Assembly: GCA_030737835.1 (NCBI GenBank)
Contig: CM060849.1
Location: forward strand, 20,940,074 to 21,004,073
Length of the DNA: 64,000 bases
Reading direction: 5' to 3'
Origin: Acorus gramineus
Lineage: Eukaryota > Streptophyta > Magnoliopsida > Acorales > Acoraceae
Part shown: piece after piece, positions 1 to 12,784 of the stretch
Position numbering within the stretch: position 1 is the first letter of the stretch
Layout: every line of letters begins with the position of its first letter
The notes under the pieces: generated by a model
Told to the model about the DNA's origin: nothing
The model's database searches: none
The model's input: the letters and a program-made list of their open reading frames with translations, nothing else
Position numbers and translations under genes: made by a program

Positions 1-659
1 ATTAGACTAGCTTGCTTTTGATGGAAATTCATATGCTGTTCTGCGTTTTCATAAGGTATCAATGATATTCCATGAAACTAACAATATATGTCGAGGTTTT
101 TATTATGATCTCCTTCCGTTCAATGAAAATTGTAATCATATGCATAAAATATGAGCATTATTCGATTTGCATTTCTAACTTTAAATGTAGAACCCTTTTT
201 TCCCCAAATAAAAGGAACTCTAGCAGTGTGTGTACAGCTGATATGGGTTTTTGCACAAAGCGACATGGGTATTTGTCTATTTGATACCATGAAATTTTAA
301 CTATGCATTGCTTTGCTTGGATAATAAAACACATGATAATTTATAAGAAATGCAATGCAAGTAACTACTGTGTGGTATTTACCCTTACCTATGCCTTATT
401 GTTGATATTGTGCCTTGATAATTCATAATATTATGACGCTAGAGTGACCTTATTTTTTCTCAAAAAAAAGTGACAGACTAATCATTGGTCCATTTTTACA
501 CTGCAAAGGCATAGATTTCAGCTTATCTTGTACCAATCCATTTCTTTCTCTTGGTCTTTCCTAGTTGATCCTTTTTCATGTGTTGCACACTGGAACATTT
601 GTGTACTCTTTCTTTCACTGGGTTAACTGTTATTTGTAAAATGATTGATGGTTACTCAG

Positions 660-851
660 GCACTTGCTCCAATATGTGAAGCTTGTGGCACTCAGAAGCC
701 TAGAAGTGTTGATTCCAAATTCAAAATCTGGTCCTGCAAATTTTGTACCCTGGAAAACAGTGTTAATCTGGACAGATGCTCTGCTTGTGACCAGTGGAAA
801 TATTCACTTGGTGCACCAGTGTCTACTCGTGGCCCCAATCTTGGCACCTGA
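660..851 (+). CDS. WSS1-like DNA-dependent metalloprotease, last coding exon (partial gene)
   Basis: Terminal coding exon entered through a TTACTCAG acceptor (AG at 658-659) in phase 0, ending at TGA 849-851. It encodes 63 residues. The first few (ICEACGTQKP) are the second cysteine pair of one RanBP2-type zinc finger. A complete finger follows, WSCKFCTLEN...CSAC (C-X2-C-X10-C-X2-C with the typical W and N), and the tail ends in NLGT. Two RanBP2 fingers at the C-terminus with this ending fit the plant WSS1/WLM-domain proteases, which degrade proteins cross-linked to DNA; the family assignment is from remembered similarity. The fingers probably bind ubiquitin, SUMO or RNA. The WLM protease domain would lie left of the window, and positions 1-659 look like intron. 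Any other RanBP2-finger protein remains possible. Confidence 0.6.
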   Translation, partial: ALAPICEACGTQKPRSVDSKFKIWSCKFCTLENSVNLDRCSACDQWKYSLGAPVSTRGPNLGT

Positions 852-2282
852 ACCCTGCAACCTGCAAATACAAATTTGATTATTGCATAAATCTGTATGT
901 ACCTCAACCCTATCATATATACATTAAGCATTTAAAACAATGGCATTAATGTATCCAAGCATTTTGTGAAATCTTACTTGACATTTGCTTTTGTCGGCTT
1001 GCTACATATATCTGTTGGTGGGGTTGGTATTTGTGGGCCTGTTAATCTAGTTTCTCCTTTTTTACAATCATGTTTGGCCCTGTTTATCCACCTAAGTATG
1101 ATAAAGGCTAAATGTGTTTTTTTTTAATGAAACTATTTTAATTGAAAATTTATTTTCCAAACTCATTTTATGATGATGCCTAGCCCATGGCCCCTTTGGG
1201 TGCGGAAAAAGGGAAGAATAAACTTTGATAATGTCATAGCACAAAAAAAGTTTATTTTGTGAAATTTTTTTGATAACTGTGTTTGGATAAACTAGCATAA
1301 GCTTTGTTAATAATTTTAAAGAGATATTGAAATAATTAATTTGTTTCCTATACACCATAATAAAATAAAAATACAAAAAATAACACAAATATAAAAATAA
1401 AACAGATAAAATCCCCGTTCGGGACTACGACACTGTTTGAAAGGACTTTATACTTGTGGCTGCGGTGTCGACATGTACAAATGTGCAAACCCACATCCAA
1501 ACAACGATTGCGTTGCCGTTGACAACACTATGAACCCGATCTTGCGTTCTAGGTGTAAAAATGTCGCATTGGTGGTCGCTCTAAAACACCGTTTCGAGCA
1601 ACGCAGGTCACTCGTTGGGCAGCATTTATGAAGACTTTACCATTTTATCCTGCATATGTTGTAATTCACGTATATGTTGTTTAAGGGTAGCTTGATAATT
1701 TGGTATGGCAACATCCACAATGCGAGATTGTTGCCAAACAGGGGGTGTAAAGTGTTGGGCAGCTTCTTTGTTGCGCCCAGTTCCTTGTCCTCATCTCAAT
1801 CACGACGTCCTACAAACACCGCGTCTACTAGCCCATATCCAAACGAGGTCGTACGTTCGGATTTTGTGTTGGTGAACAAGGAAAAACGTCAACCCTAATC
1901 CTACAATCCAAACAAAAAAAAAAACCGTGTATGCACTGTCAACTCAAAACTAACGTTTAAAGGCTATTTCTCTCCGTAAGAGAGAAGCTGTGAACCATGA
2001 CTTGCGTTGGCAAACGCGGGCGCGGAGACTTCAATTTAAAAAAGAGTAAAGAATAATGATGACATAATAAAAATTATAAAAGTAAACTGTTCCAATAAAC
2101 CTACGTCGCATCCCTTACGAGGGGATAGAGAATACCACTATCCTGGATATCCTTAGCTATCCCAGGGACTGTGGTTGTCTTGTGCTCCGTCAGACATCGC
2201 ATAAGATTCTCTCCGGTACCGTTTCCCTTGATTTCAAAATATCTAGGGTTTGGGTTTTTCCGGTCCTTGAACGAGTTCGATC
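852..2282. other. Intergenic: 3' UTR of WSS1-like gene, unassigned DNA, leader of TRMO
   Basis: No convincing gene. About 852-1080 should hold the 3' UTR of the preceding gene. A less AT-rich block at about 1415-1900 has two short open frames (1437-1631 and 1674-1898) without recognisable domains. It may be a fragment of a transposable element, but I see no ends or target duplication. From about 2170 on the sequence is the leader of the next gene. Confidence 0.5.
2244..2251 (+). promoter_or_regulatory. telo-box (TAGGGTTT) in the 5' leader of the TrmO gene
   Basis: TAGGGTTT followed by TGGGTTT lies about 35 bp before the start codon. Telo-boxes are known in promoters and leaders of plant genes for translation and ribosome biogenesis, which fits a tRNA-modifying enzyme. 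Function here is inferred. Confidence 0.4.
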
Positions 2283-5200
2283 ATGGCGACCTCCGAAGCA
2301 ACGAAGTGGCCGAAGTTCGCCGTGTCAGTCTTAGCCGCCCTCTCGTCTTCCTTACTCCTCTCCTGTAAGCCTCCCCCCTCCCTCTCCATCTCACCATCGC
2401 TTGAGGAGTCTCTGCAAACCCTAATCCATATGTTCTGTAATAATTTGAGTTTCAGTCATCGTTTCAAGACGGAAAACGAAAGGTTTGATTGAGAGGGTTC
2501 GGGAGCTGGAGGCCTCTCTCGAGGCCTCAGTGAAGAACTGCTCCGCCGAAAGGCGGGGACGAATCAGGGCTCAGCAGGTGCTCTCTTCTGTCTCTCTCTG
2601 TATGTGTTTTGGTATTGTGTTGTTTCCGATGGAAATGTGTGTGGGTTCCTTTTGTCGGAAAATTGAAAGCTTGGTTTAGGAACTGAATCACAGGCTTTGA
2701 GGAAGGCGTTGCCTCGAAACGGGACGGAGGAAACAAAGGGGAATTCTTACCCAATGGTTCCGATCGGCACCGTTCGATCCTGTTTTTCTACTAGGTATTT
2801 TTGGTTCACTGTGTGTTTGTGAAACTGATCAGGCTTTTGATCTGCTTATATTATATTGATATATTGGTAAGTCTTGTTAGGGATACCACTGTGTGATTTA
2901 CTATTTCTGTCTGTGTTATAATGTGGGAACTTCAGATTCATTCCATATATAAGTAGATATTTTTCTGGGTTATTCTTGGTGAAAGATTTATTTGTGACCA
3001 ATGGAATGTACACAAATTGTGACGCCAATGCATGTGGCACTCATTGGATTTCCCTGTGGGAACTGGATTTTAGTTGTACTAGTAGGCCTCTGGCAATAGG
3101 TGCAATAGGTTAAGATTTTGGGTTATAACATAGGGTATTGTAATATTCATGTACTTGACCTACTTTTATATTTTGAAACTTATATAACTTGTTATTGTTT
3201 CTTTCAAATAAAAAAAATATTTTTGTTATATAAATCAGTTTTAATCTTTAATTCGTATTTGGTATAATCTATACATTTCTTAAAAATCAATTTTATATCC
3301 AAGTGAAATGTGTGGTGTATGAAAGAGAGAAGAGGTGATTGATGCACCTATTTATTTATTATTACTTTATTCAAAGGTATTTACTTTATCTATACCAGTG
3401 AAGAAATGATTATACCATTCACTATACCACTGCCAAAGGTGATAAAAAGAAACTGTCTTGCCAGGTGCCAAGACTCGACTCAGTGGTTAAACTCTGCCCA
3501 TTGGCAATTTACCTGCTATAATGTTTGTTGCAATTTTATGCATCAGTTCAATTTGATTTCTTATGCGCATGCACTTGAGATATTTATATGGTTATGCCCT
3601 TTAATATGTAACAAATTATTACATTTGTTTATAGAAATGGAACACCGAGACAACCCGTGCTTGCTCCCCTGGCTCGGGCATGCTTGGTACTTGATGTAAG
3701 CAGGGTTCCCGCAGAAGCACTTGAAGGACTTGCAGAGTACTCCCATTGTTGGATCCTTTACATTTTCCATCTGAATACAGATCTTGATAAGTTGTGGAGC
3801 CAACCATCACGGTCAAAGTTCAAAGCAAAGGTATGTCTTTGTTCGTATTCAAAGTTTCTTATTTAGATCATGTTATATTTTTAAGATGGTACTGCAAGGA
3901 ATTATTATTGCTAAATTTAAATCCTCCATAAGTGTGATTTTGTAGGTAAGAGTGCCCATATTACAAGGTGGCAAGATGGGAGTGCTTGCTACCAGGTCTC
4001 CTCATCGACCCTGTCCTATTGGTCTTACTGTTGCCAAGGTAACTCCTTTGCACGCTGGCCTTGTGATGATATAAAAATTCTTGAGCATTTCCTCAAAAAA
4101 GCCCTTGTCAGTTTTCCGGATCATTATCATTGTTCTTCAAATATTTTTGCACTTAAGATTACGTCTTTCGTTATTTTCAGAAAAAAATGATTTAGTCTTT
4201 TTGTATGCTCATCCAAACATAATATTGGCAAATTGAATGTATCATCAATGCCATCTGGAATTTATATATCTCGGAGTCTTAGAACATTTTGGTGATTGCA
4301 GATGAAATAGTTTTTTTGACTGCTGATGATACACATTTATTTATTTTTTATTTATTTATTTTTTATATGCAAGTGGCAAGATTTGAACCCAATATCTCTT
4401 GGTTGAAAATTTTGTTGTTAACCATTGAGCGTCCAACCTCAACTACTTTGCATTTTGATAATGAAGAAGAGAGAAATGAATGTTAAGATATAAATATCAT
4501 TCTCATTAACCAAACACATTACTCCCTAATAATTACTTATGAACCTTTTGGTATTTCCAGGTTGAGGCTGTGGATGGTCATGCCATTTTGCTCTCTGGGG
4601 TTGATTTAGTTGATGGCACAGTAACTTTTCTCTCTTTTTTCTTTGAGGGACAGAATTAACAATGACATTATGAATTTGTTTTATTTATTTATGATGATGC
4701 TTAGAACTAAACATTTGTATGTGTGCAATGGACAGTTTTAGTTTTGAACTTGTGCTCATGGCTTGAACTTTATCGACAGCCAGTGCTGGATATCAAACCG
4801 TATTTACCATATTCTGACAGCATTCAAGAAGCAACCATTCCAAAATGGGTTGTGGTAATATATATTCCTCAAACAATTGTAATCCTTTACAGATTACTTT
4901 TTTTGTGCATATGTTCTTCTCTATAATTAATTAATATATTTATTACATCATTGGGTTATATTCTTGCACTCAACATTTCAAATGTTTGATGGTGCAGGGC
5001 ATCATATTACTTGATATCTTTATCTTATAGGAAATCAAAATCATATTTCTGCAAATTAATAGCAAGAAATCAATTATTGTGCAAGTAATTAACATGAATT
5101 TTGGAGACTTTATATCTTTTGGAGAAAAATTCTCTTCTTTTTTTCTTTTTGAAAAAGTTCAAACACACTCAGATCACATGGTCCTGATGCATCAACCAGA

Positions 5201-6339
5201 CCTTGTTGACTTGATTCCTTTTTGGAGAAAAGAATTGATATCTCAATTCAAAGAGAGATTTGTGCATGGATGGCTTGATGAAGCAAGATTCTATTAATCA
5301 ATATTGAATGTCATGAATTCTTTCTCATTTGATTCTATGCAAATGCATACATGTGTACTTTTATTTGATAGTTAATGAAACTGTACGAAACGACCTATGC
5401 AGGACGATCGCTCATTAGTTGTATCTTCTGTTAACTTCTCCCTGGACTTCACTTCCTCTCTTGCCAACTGCTGGGTAGAAGCTGTAAGTTTTCTTCTTCC
5501 CAATTCTATTGTTATCTTTCTTATGTTAGCAACTTTACAATTACAAGGGGAAAAGCTATTGCACCCAATAATTGTGGACTCAATTAGAATAATCATCATT
5601 AATTTTTTTAGCTCAGTATGTTATGTAACACAAATGAACAACCATTGGATTATGGAAATTTAAATCTTCGTGTTTAAAAAATTGTAATTTTCAGTGCAAG
5701 ATTATATTGCTCTTGCATGTGACTAAAAATTCAATTTTCTCAATGCATGTCAAGTTTACTATCACCTCTATAAAAAAAATTTATGCGTGACTTGGATTTG
5801 TAAACATCTTAGCTTTTAATGACCAATTGGCTCAAGCTTGAGAGTTTTTTTTTTTTTTTTTGTGCTTAATCTGCAATTGCTTCTTCAGATAATTGGTGTT
5901 TTGAGATGTGGTTGCACTGTTTTCACCAGCGATTTTTACTATGCTGCAGGAAAAATATTCATTATACGCATCTCCCATGGAATTTCAAAGCTTAATCAGG
6001 CAGGTCCTCTCATGGGACATAAGATCACTGTCACAACGAACACGGCCTCATCAGGCAATCATGGAAAACCTAACAAACGGGTACACAAATTCCAACAATA
6101 CATCAGCGTCAGACAACAATCCAGACACAGAAATAGATGAAGGAATCTCCAGTGGAAGTTCTTCTCAGAAAGCTTCCCTTCCTCCTCCAGGAGACATAAC
6201 ATATCACCTAATCTTGGAGGGCATAGACATCTCATATAGAATTGATGGAGATTCAAATGTGGTTGTGGAGAAAGCGATGCTTACCTCTTCTGTCAAGAAT
6301 GACAGCAGAAGTCGCAGCAATTACGCGTGGAAAAAATAA
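2283..6339 (+). CDS. TRMO: tRNA (adenine(37)-N6)-methyltransferase, TrmO/TsaA family
   Basis: Nine exons: 2283-2364, 2456-2577, 2694-2794, 3635-3830, 3946-4038, 4561-4620, 4780-4854, 5403-5483 and 5950-6339. All have GT-AG borders and the frame stays open to TAA, giving about 399 residues. TrmO enzymes use SAM to methylate N6 of t6A37 in certain tRNAs. The core is easily recognised against bacterial TrmO: GTVRSCF, then TPRQP, YSHCWILYIFH, the MGVLATRSPHRPCPIGL loop (SAM and catalytic region), LVDGTPVLDIKPYLPY and a WVVDDR linker. The plant form is longer than the roughly 235-residue bacterial enzyme. It has an N-terminal hydrophobic stretch (about residues 12-30) followed by basic RRK and a short helical, probably coiled-coil segment (about 35-68). 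It also has a Ser/Asn-rich insert of about 60 residues before a C-terminal conserved block. The first ATG opens the exon and follows a telo-box leader. Membrane anchoring or organelle targeting is an inference. Confidence 0.9.
4338..4445 (-). mobile_element. tRNA-derived SINE-like sequence in intron 5 of TRMO
   Basis: Read on the minus strand, it has an A-box-like segment (GCTCAATGGTTAACAAC) and a B-box GGGTTCAAATCT spaced as in a tRNA gene, followed by an A/T-rich tail (the TTTATTTATT run on the plus strand). This is the usual layout of plant SINEs. No clear target duplication was found, so the ends are approximate. Confidence 0.45.
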
Positions 6340-8212
6340 ATTTCAGTTAGCATAAGAAGTTTCCTGGATGGAGGTGACATTTTGAACCTGGGTCATGCAT
6401 TATTATTATCAGGTTGGTGGTCTTGCATTATCAGCATGCCATGCAAATTTAAACCAACATGTAATTGACTTACCAGCCTCTCATGGTTGTCACAAATTAT
6501 ACCATTATAGGCTGTCGTGATGAGATGAGGTTTCTTTTTTTTATTTTTGGCCTTGCATTGTGAGCTTGTAAGCTGTAACACATGGTTTATTTTATTGGTC
6601 AATTTGACTATTATTTATTGGCACATTTTATGCAGGTGAAATTTTGATGATGCCACATTTGATTTAGCTAATAATCTGGTACAATCAATATGAAAATAAG
6701 AACTGTTAATTTTAAGCACTCGAAACACATTAAATGGTAAGGATAAGTTGTTCGAGTCGCGTGACGCCTTCTTAATGTATTAATATTGTATTTAAAGCCT
6801 TTTTATATTATAAATTATAAAGGTCATTTGCGGAAAATATTTGATATATATGTTTTTCATTTTCTATGTTATATGTGTTTCTACATTTAAAGATTTCTAG
6901 TCATTTTTTGTTTTAGTTTTTAACTATTCAGATATTATTTAAATTAATAAAAAAATAATTTTAAAACATATTAAGCACAACTCCTATCAACAAAATTGCA
7001 ATTAAATTTAAATCAGTGGACCGCCGTGTTATAAAAAAAGGGACCCTAATCATAGAAGTTAAAAGATTTAGGATGATTTTAATAACACATTTGATTCACA
7101 TAAAGCGTACCTTTTTTAACAAAAAAATTGAATTACTGTTTTGGAATTTTATTAAGCCACATTTTCTAATTATTAATCAATAATAAGACATGGGGATAAG
7201 AGGTTGGGATAAGTAAAAAATTGGATTAAATCACTTGTTATTCCATATGACATAAAAAAGGGATAAAAGCATGGACAAATTGTCCACGTTTTGAGATAAA
7301 AAAAATGAGGATAGTTTGTTCTTGTTAAAAGGTGGAACAGACTTTGTCTCAATTTTTATCTCTATTTTATAAAATTGAAATAACATTGATGATTATTTTT
7401 CTCAAAAAAAAAATTCAAAACAAAAAACATAAAAGAATGTGTTCCACTAAATAACATTAATACCCCCATTAATAGGAATGATAGATTTGGTATTTTTTAA
7501 AAAAATTTAAAGTTATTTCATATTTGATTCAAATGCAAGATTGAGGATAAAAACACAAAAAAATAAGAAAAATAAAAAATATTAACAAATATAAATCTGA
7601 ATAAAAATAGTAGATTTTTTATTCTAACTTATTCCAAAAACTTATTCATTTATCACATTATGTTTAAAAGAGTTTAAAATAACTCAAAATAACTTTTTAA
7701 TTAAATTTATTTATTAAAACGTGTTTAATAACACGTTTTGAATTTTTTTATTTAATAAAAAATAGAAACACCCTTAAATCAGATTACGAAACACACCCTC
7801 GAAACAAAATTGTAATTTTTAACTTTTATTAGTGCGAAAAGCCATATCACCAAACAGTGATTAAAAAGCCCCTTAATTAATAAATTCTAAAATCCACTGA
7901 AAATTCAATCATGATATCGAGGTGACAAATCGCATTAAATAATTCACTCCAGTCAAATCATATCATTAAAATAAACTGCCAACGAATTATCGATTTTCAC
8001 GTTTATTATTGTTTGACTGTCGTATTTAACGGGCCAAGGTGCATCTAGAATCTTTAGTACAAATACCACCATCAGTGTCAGTTCCCCCGTGTCGGCCAAT
8101 CTTTGAACGGACTCAACGAATTCTTCTTTTTTTTTTTAATTACTTTGAGCATCGAAAGACTGTGTGTGTGATTACGTGAAATGTACTTATTTATGTATGG
8201 AATATAACATTG
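6340..8212. other. AT-rich intergenic DNA
   Basis: 3' flank of TRMO followed by AT-rich sequence without a credible gene. Around 7180-7660 there are GGGATAA-type motifs and near-palindromic AT stretches that resemble worn MITEs, but no ends could be defined. Confidence 0.5.
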
Positions 8213-9780
8213 GGTTATTCCTTTTTTATAGTTATATTAGAATAGATAATAATTTAAATTGAATAATTTTTTTTTTTTGGGTTGTCTTTTCTGCTATTCT
8301 CATTGAAAAACGTAAAAATGATTTTTTTGTTGTTTGGTTCATCTTGGATAAAGTGATGATAAATGATTGATAAAAGATGAATAAGAGTTTATGACTTTTT
8401 AAATGACAATTATACCTCATCCCTCCGTATGGCGTGTGACTTAGGTTATTCGCTCCCGATAACTATACTGGGATAGATAACAATCCAGGCTGAATAAGCA
8501 ACTTTTTGTTTGGTTGTTTTTTTTGTTATTCTCATTGGGAAACTTAAAAATGATTTTTTTGTTGTTTGGTTCACCTTGGATAAAGTGATGATAAATGCTT
8601 TGATAAGGGATGAATAAGATTTTATGATTTTTTAAATGACAATTATACCCCCTATGAATAATGTGAAACATATAGGCAAGAATAATGAAGAATAGATGAG
8701 AATAGCTAAAAAAAGTTGTTTGTTTTGATAGAATAAACCCCGATAGTTATGTCTGGATAAATTAGAATAAGGCCTGATAACTATTCTAAGGAAATGGTGG
8801 AATTGCTTATCAAAGCTTATCTATGCCAATGGATAAAAATACCCTTCTCTGTCATTTTAAAAAATTTATCTCACCTAACAGACTCACACAGATTCCAAAA
8901 ACTGTCACATCTATCAAATCAATCATATATCTCTCACACTATTCCCATGGGGTATAATTATCATTTAAGAAATCATAAACTCTTATTCATCCCTTATCAA
9001 CCATTTATCATCACTTTATCCAAGGTGAACCAAACAACAAAAAAGTTATTTTTACGTTTTCCAATGAGAATAACAAAAAAGACAACCAAACAAAAAATTG
9101 TTTATTCAGCCTGGATTGTTATCTATCCCAGTATAGCTATCAGGAGCGAATAACCTAATGTCAGTCCCCATACGGGGGCCTGAGAATAATGTGAGAGATA
9201 TATGATTGATTTGATAGATGTGACAGTTTTTAGAATATGTGTGAGTCTGTTAGGTGAGATAATTTTTTTAAAATGACAGAGAAGGGTATTTTTATCCATT
9301 GATATAGATAAACCTTGATAAGCAATTCCACAATTTCCTTAGAATAGTTATCAGGCTTTATCCTAGCTTATTCAGACATAACTGTCAGGGTTTATTCTGT
9401 CAAAACAAACAGTTTTTTTTTTTACTATTCTCCTGTATTCTTCCTTATTCTGGGTTTATTTCTCTAGCCATACGGGGGGCATGAGAATAACGTGAGAGAT
9501 GTATGATTGATTTGATAGATATGACAGTTTTTGAAATCTGTGTGAGACTGTTAGGTCTGATAATTTTTTAAAAATGATAGATAAAGATATTTTTATCCAT
9601 TGACATAGATAAGTCTTGATAAGTAATTCTAATATTTTCTTAGAATAGTTATCAGGTCTTATCTTAACTTATTTAGACATAACTATCGAAATTTATTATA
9701 TCAAAATAAATAACTTTTTAAAATTATTCTCATATAGTCTTCATTATTATTATCTTATATTCCATGTCACACGGGGGTTA
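8213..9780. repeat. Cluster of nested or tandem palindromic MITE copies
   Basis: Several rearranged copies of one family. A left arm runs about 8213-8420, a complete fold-back copy 8441-9158, and two further internal segments (about 9170-9480 and 9480-9780) each begin near a CATACGGGGG motif followed by GAGAATAA-GTGAGAG. Shared words include TTGTTTGGTT, GGATAAAGTGATGATAAAT and CTGATAACTATTCTAAG. The same family recurs near 24.2, 39.8 and 49.8 kb. There is no coding capacity; open frames in it are chance. Confidence 0.75.
8441..9158. mobile_element. Complete fold-back MITE with about 210-bp inverted repeats
   Basis: The left arm (8441-8655) starts TTAGGTTATTCGCTCC and continues CTATACTGGGATAGATAACAA. 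The right arm (about 8945-9158) is its near-perfect reverse complement, ending GGAGCGAATAACCTAA. The middle (about 8656-8944) is the internal part shared with other copies. No clean target duplication outside the arms was found (flanks GTGTGAC and TGTCAG), so the superfamily is not assigned. Confidence 0.75.
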
Positions 9781-11889
9781 TTTTATATATACGCACAGCC
9801 GACATGTTGGGAAGAAACTCGAATAAAAGGTGATTTGAATAACCGCACCCAGAAATCAATTGACGACCAGTTTATTCAACACACAAGTTTTTCTCGCTTT
9901 ATTCAACCTCCAAGACGGTATGCCTGAGGACCCTCTGTCACGCACATGACACGCATCATGATTCATATTTTTAACAGTGCACGTACATTGTATTTATTTT
10001 TCTTTCTTTTGTTTGCATTATATTTATATTTATTTTAGATTTTCATCATATAAAGTCAATATTTTTAAATTTTAAAAAACAGTATGCATTATGTGTGTGT
10101 GTTAATAAAGTGCATGAATTCACATGTATAATATTTTTAAAAAATTTATCAGAGTATATATTTTATTACATTAAATATTGGTGGTTAACAAGAAATTATA
10201 AATGGGTCGAGCGACTATTTAGATTTCAATTTGAACAGAATCCACCGTGAAGAAGTTACAAAAACCCAAAAGCAAATCCAAATAATGCACATCTGCACTA
10301 ATCAATTTCAGGCTACAAATGGGACCCATTTAGATTTGTGGTGGAATGGATTCCGCAATCATAAAACTAGTAAAATGTCACTACAAATCCACAACACTCT
10401 ATGCCCTGTTCCCAGGTTTTTTTTGTTTTTTTTTTTTCAAATTTCAGAAGCTGAAAATACAATGATTCTCCAAGGCAGGGTTTGAAAACCTTGATTTTTC
10501 AGAATGAGAATGTCTCCACCATAGATCTGAATGACACAAATACATAGTTTGTACATGTTTTGATTTTTTTAAAATAAAAAATCTTAAATTATTTTTAATA
10601 AATATAAAATATTTATACATCATGTATTATGAGGGTTAGTTTGACAAGGGATCAAGATTTTGAGGATAAATTGTTATAATTTTAAGGGATAAAACATCCA
10701 TCAATTTTATTCATATTTATATTTATTAAAATTGAAATAAAAAGTGTAGATAAATCTTTTAAATAGAACAAAATAATTCAATTTTTCTTTTAAAATTAGA
10801 ACAATCTTCTGTCTTTTATCTCAATTGTTTTTTTATATCAAATAAAGATAAAATTCTTTTCTTATTTATTTATTTTTATAATTATTTTTTATTCCATCAC
10901 ACATTTCAACGTAAAACAGCCCACTGTAACAATGCTCATTCCACAATCAATGTAAGGGCCAGGCTTTGCCGGCAGCGGTTCCAACGCTACGCATTTAAAG
11001 TCGACAGTGGCCCATCTGTAGCCCGCATTAACAGAAACAGACAGCCAATGCGAGTGCGTGTGGGACCCGCGTTTCCACACCCTCTTCAACCCATGCACGT
11101 ATCCGACTCTACAACGTCCATTGCCCGGTGATCCTTTTTCGCTGTCTGGGTCCATTTTAAGCCATCCAAAACACTTCGACCCCACCCGTTTAACGGCCTG
11201 GGATATGTATGGGTCGTGCACTTACATTAAAATCCACACAAGTCCGATCCTGACGAAAGCGTGACCACTCTCTATAACTCTGATTCCTCCAGCAGGTTGG
11301 GAACAATGGATACATTGACTGTGCTACGACAGATTCAATTTCAAATTTATTAGATTTTAAATCTACATTTTTTTTAATTTCAATTTAATTTTAGGCAAGT
11401 CCCATGAAAAACATTTTAGAGAGGGGGGGTTAAAAGTACAGTGTGAATGATTTTAGAGATTCGATTTCGTTATTGTTTAATTTATCGGTTCATGTTAGTC
11501 TTCAATCAGGGGTTGAAACGCGTCTCACGTTATTTTAAAATCTCAAATATTTGTCATCCCTTCCAGTGATATTGTTCTCACAAAAAAAACTAAAATTTAT
11601 AATTATATTTTTTAACTTCTCGGATTTTGAATGATTACTTCAATAAAAACAAGACTCAATTTTTGAGTTTCGAATGTTATTTGAAGGGAGTTTTTCATAC
11701 AACAAAGAAGAATAATACGATTCTAGGACTCAATTTTCATAACCAAAAAATTTGATATTTAAAAATCAGACTGTCTCCCTAACGCATTCTCATCTTTAAA
11801 ATTAATTTTCATCAAAAATTTTATCAGCTGGTTTCCAGTTCCTCCGTTGACCTGGGCTGCATAAAACTAATGTATTTAAAAAAAAAAAA
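9781..11889. other. Intergenic DNA, no gene recognised
   Basis: Mostly AT-rich. The stretch 10900-11280 has more normal base composition with open frames on both strands (10889-11221 minus, 11058-11264 plus), but neither shows a domain, signal or splice continuation. I do not call a gene. Confidence 0.4.
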
Positions 11890-12352
11890 AAAAAATCTAT
11901 ATAACCCCTTATAATTTTCCTGATATCCATATAACCCCCTGTAAACACACCATAAATACAAATAACCCCTAGCAATTAATTTTTTTTTTAACAGAATTAG
12001 AATATTTCAGACATATTGCGTTATCTAAACCATGGTTAATAAATATGTATTCTTTTAACCCTCTGAAAGCAGCCAATACTTAAAAAAAAATTCTAAAAGA
12101 GTGTAAAATTAGAAATATGAGGATTTTTTTTAAGTATTAACTGTTTTTCAAGAATTAAAAGAACATATATTTATTAACCATGATTTAGATAACGCAATAT
12201 GTATAAAATATTCTAATTTTGTTAATAAAAATTTAATCGCGGGGGTTATTTGCATTTATGGTGTGTTTATAGAAGGTTATATGCATGTATTGAGATTATA
12301 AGGGGGTTATATGCATATCAGGAAGATTACAGGGGGTTATATGGATTTTTCC
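11890..12352. mobile_element. Fold-back element with AACCCC-rich terminal inverted repeats
   Basis: The left arm has TCTATATAACCCC, ATCCATATAACCCCC, an ACACACCATAAATACAAATAACCC-like stretch and GCGTTATCTAAACCATGG. The right arm repeats all of these in reverse complement and ends GGGGGTTATATGGATTTTT. The arms are about 215 bp and meet near 12120. The 25-kb element (24986-25504) has the same ends. A poly-A run at the left end hides any target duplication. Confidence 0.7.
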
Positions 12353-12710
12353 TTAAAAAAATCCTGTGAAATCAATTATGAATACCGATTTTGGAGGACG
12401 AGTTCTAACAACTGTGTCCAAGTGACGCATTAAATTATCTTGAATTACAATTATTATTTAATATTTTTTTAATTTTGTAACAATATTACCGTTGAATGGC
12501 ATATTCGAAGTTTAATGGAAAATGGAGGGCGTGTGTTGTGACGACCGATCCGTCGTGATCCGTGTCAAAAATGTTAAACACAGCGGGAAAGCGATTCCTC
12601 TCCTGTTGAAATGCCAGGCCGGCATCGGCCAATTATGCTTCGCTTTTATTTTTTTTTAATTTAATTTAATTTTATTTTCACCGAAAAGTGAAAACAAATA
12701 AATTAGAGTT

Positions 12711-12729
12711 CTCTCTCTCTCTCTCTCTC
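12711..12729 (+). promoter_or_regulatory. (CT)n pyrimidine tract in the leader of the DGK gene
   Basis: An unbroken CT repeat lies about 55 bp before the DGK start codon. Such CT-rich tracts are common near plant transcription starts and in 5' leaders. It is also a microsatellite. Confidence 0.4.
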
Positions 12730-12784
12730 ATCATCTGATAAGAAATACAAAATTCCTTATCTGGAGGCGGCGGAGGAGAAAGAA

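Noticed and set aside
1437-1898. Two small open frames in a distinct block before TRMO
   Set aside because: They are short, without motif or homologous feel; probably part of an undefined repeat.
8794-9153. 119-codon open frame in the MITE
   Set aside because: It runs across the inner part and right arm of a palindromic repeat; copies elsewhere do not keep the frame.
9160-9790. CRISPR-like or regulatory array suggested by repeated blocks
   Set aside because: The repeats are long, diverged transposon segments in a eukaryotic genome, not short identical repeats with spacers.
10889-11264. Overlapping open frames on both strands in a less AT-rich patch
   Set aside because: No domain, no splice continuation and no promoter-like context was seen.
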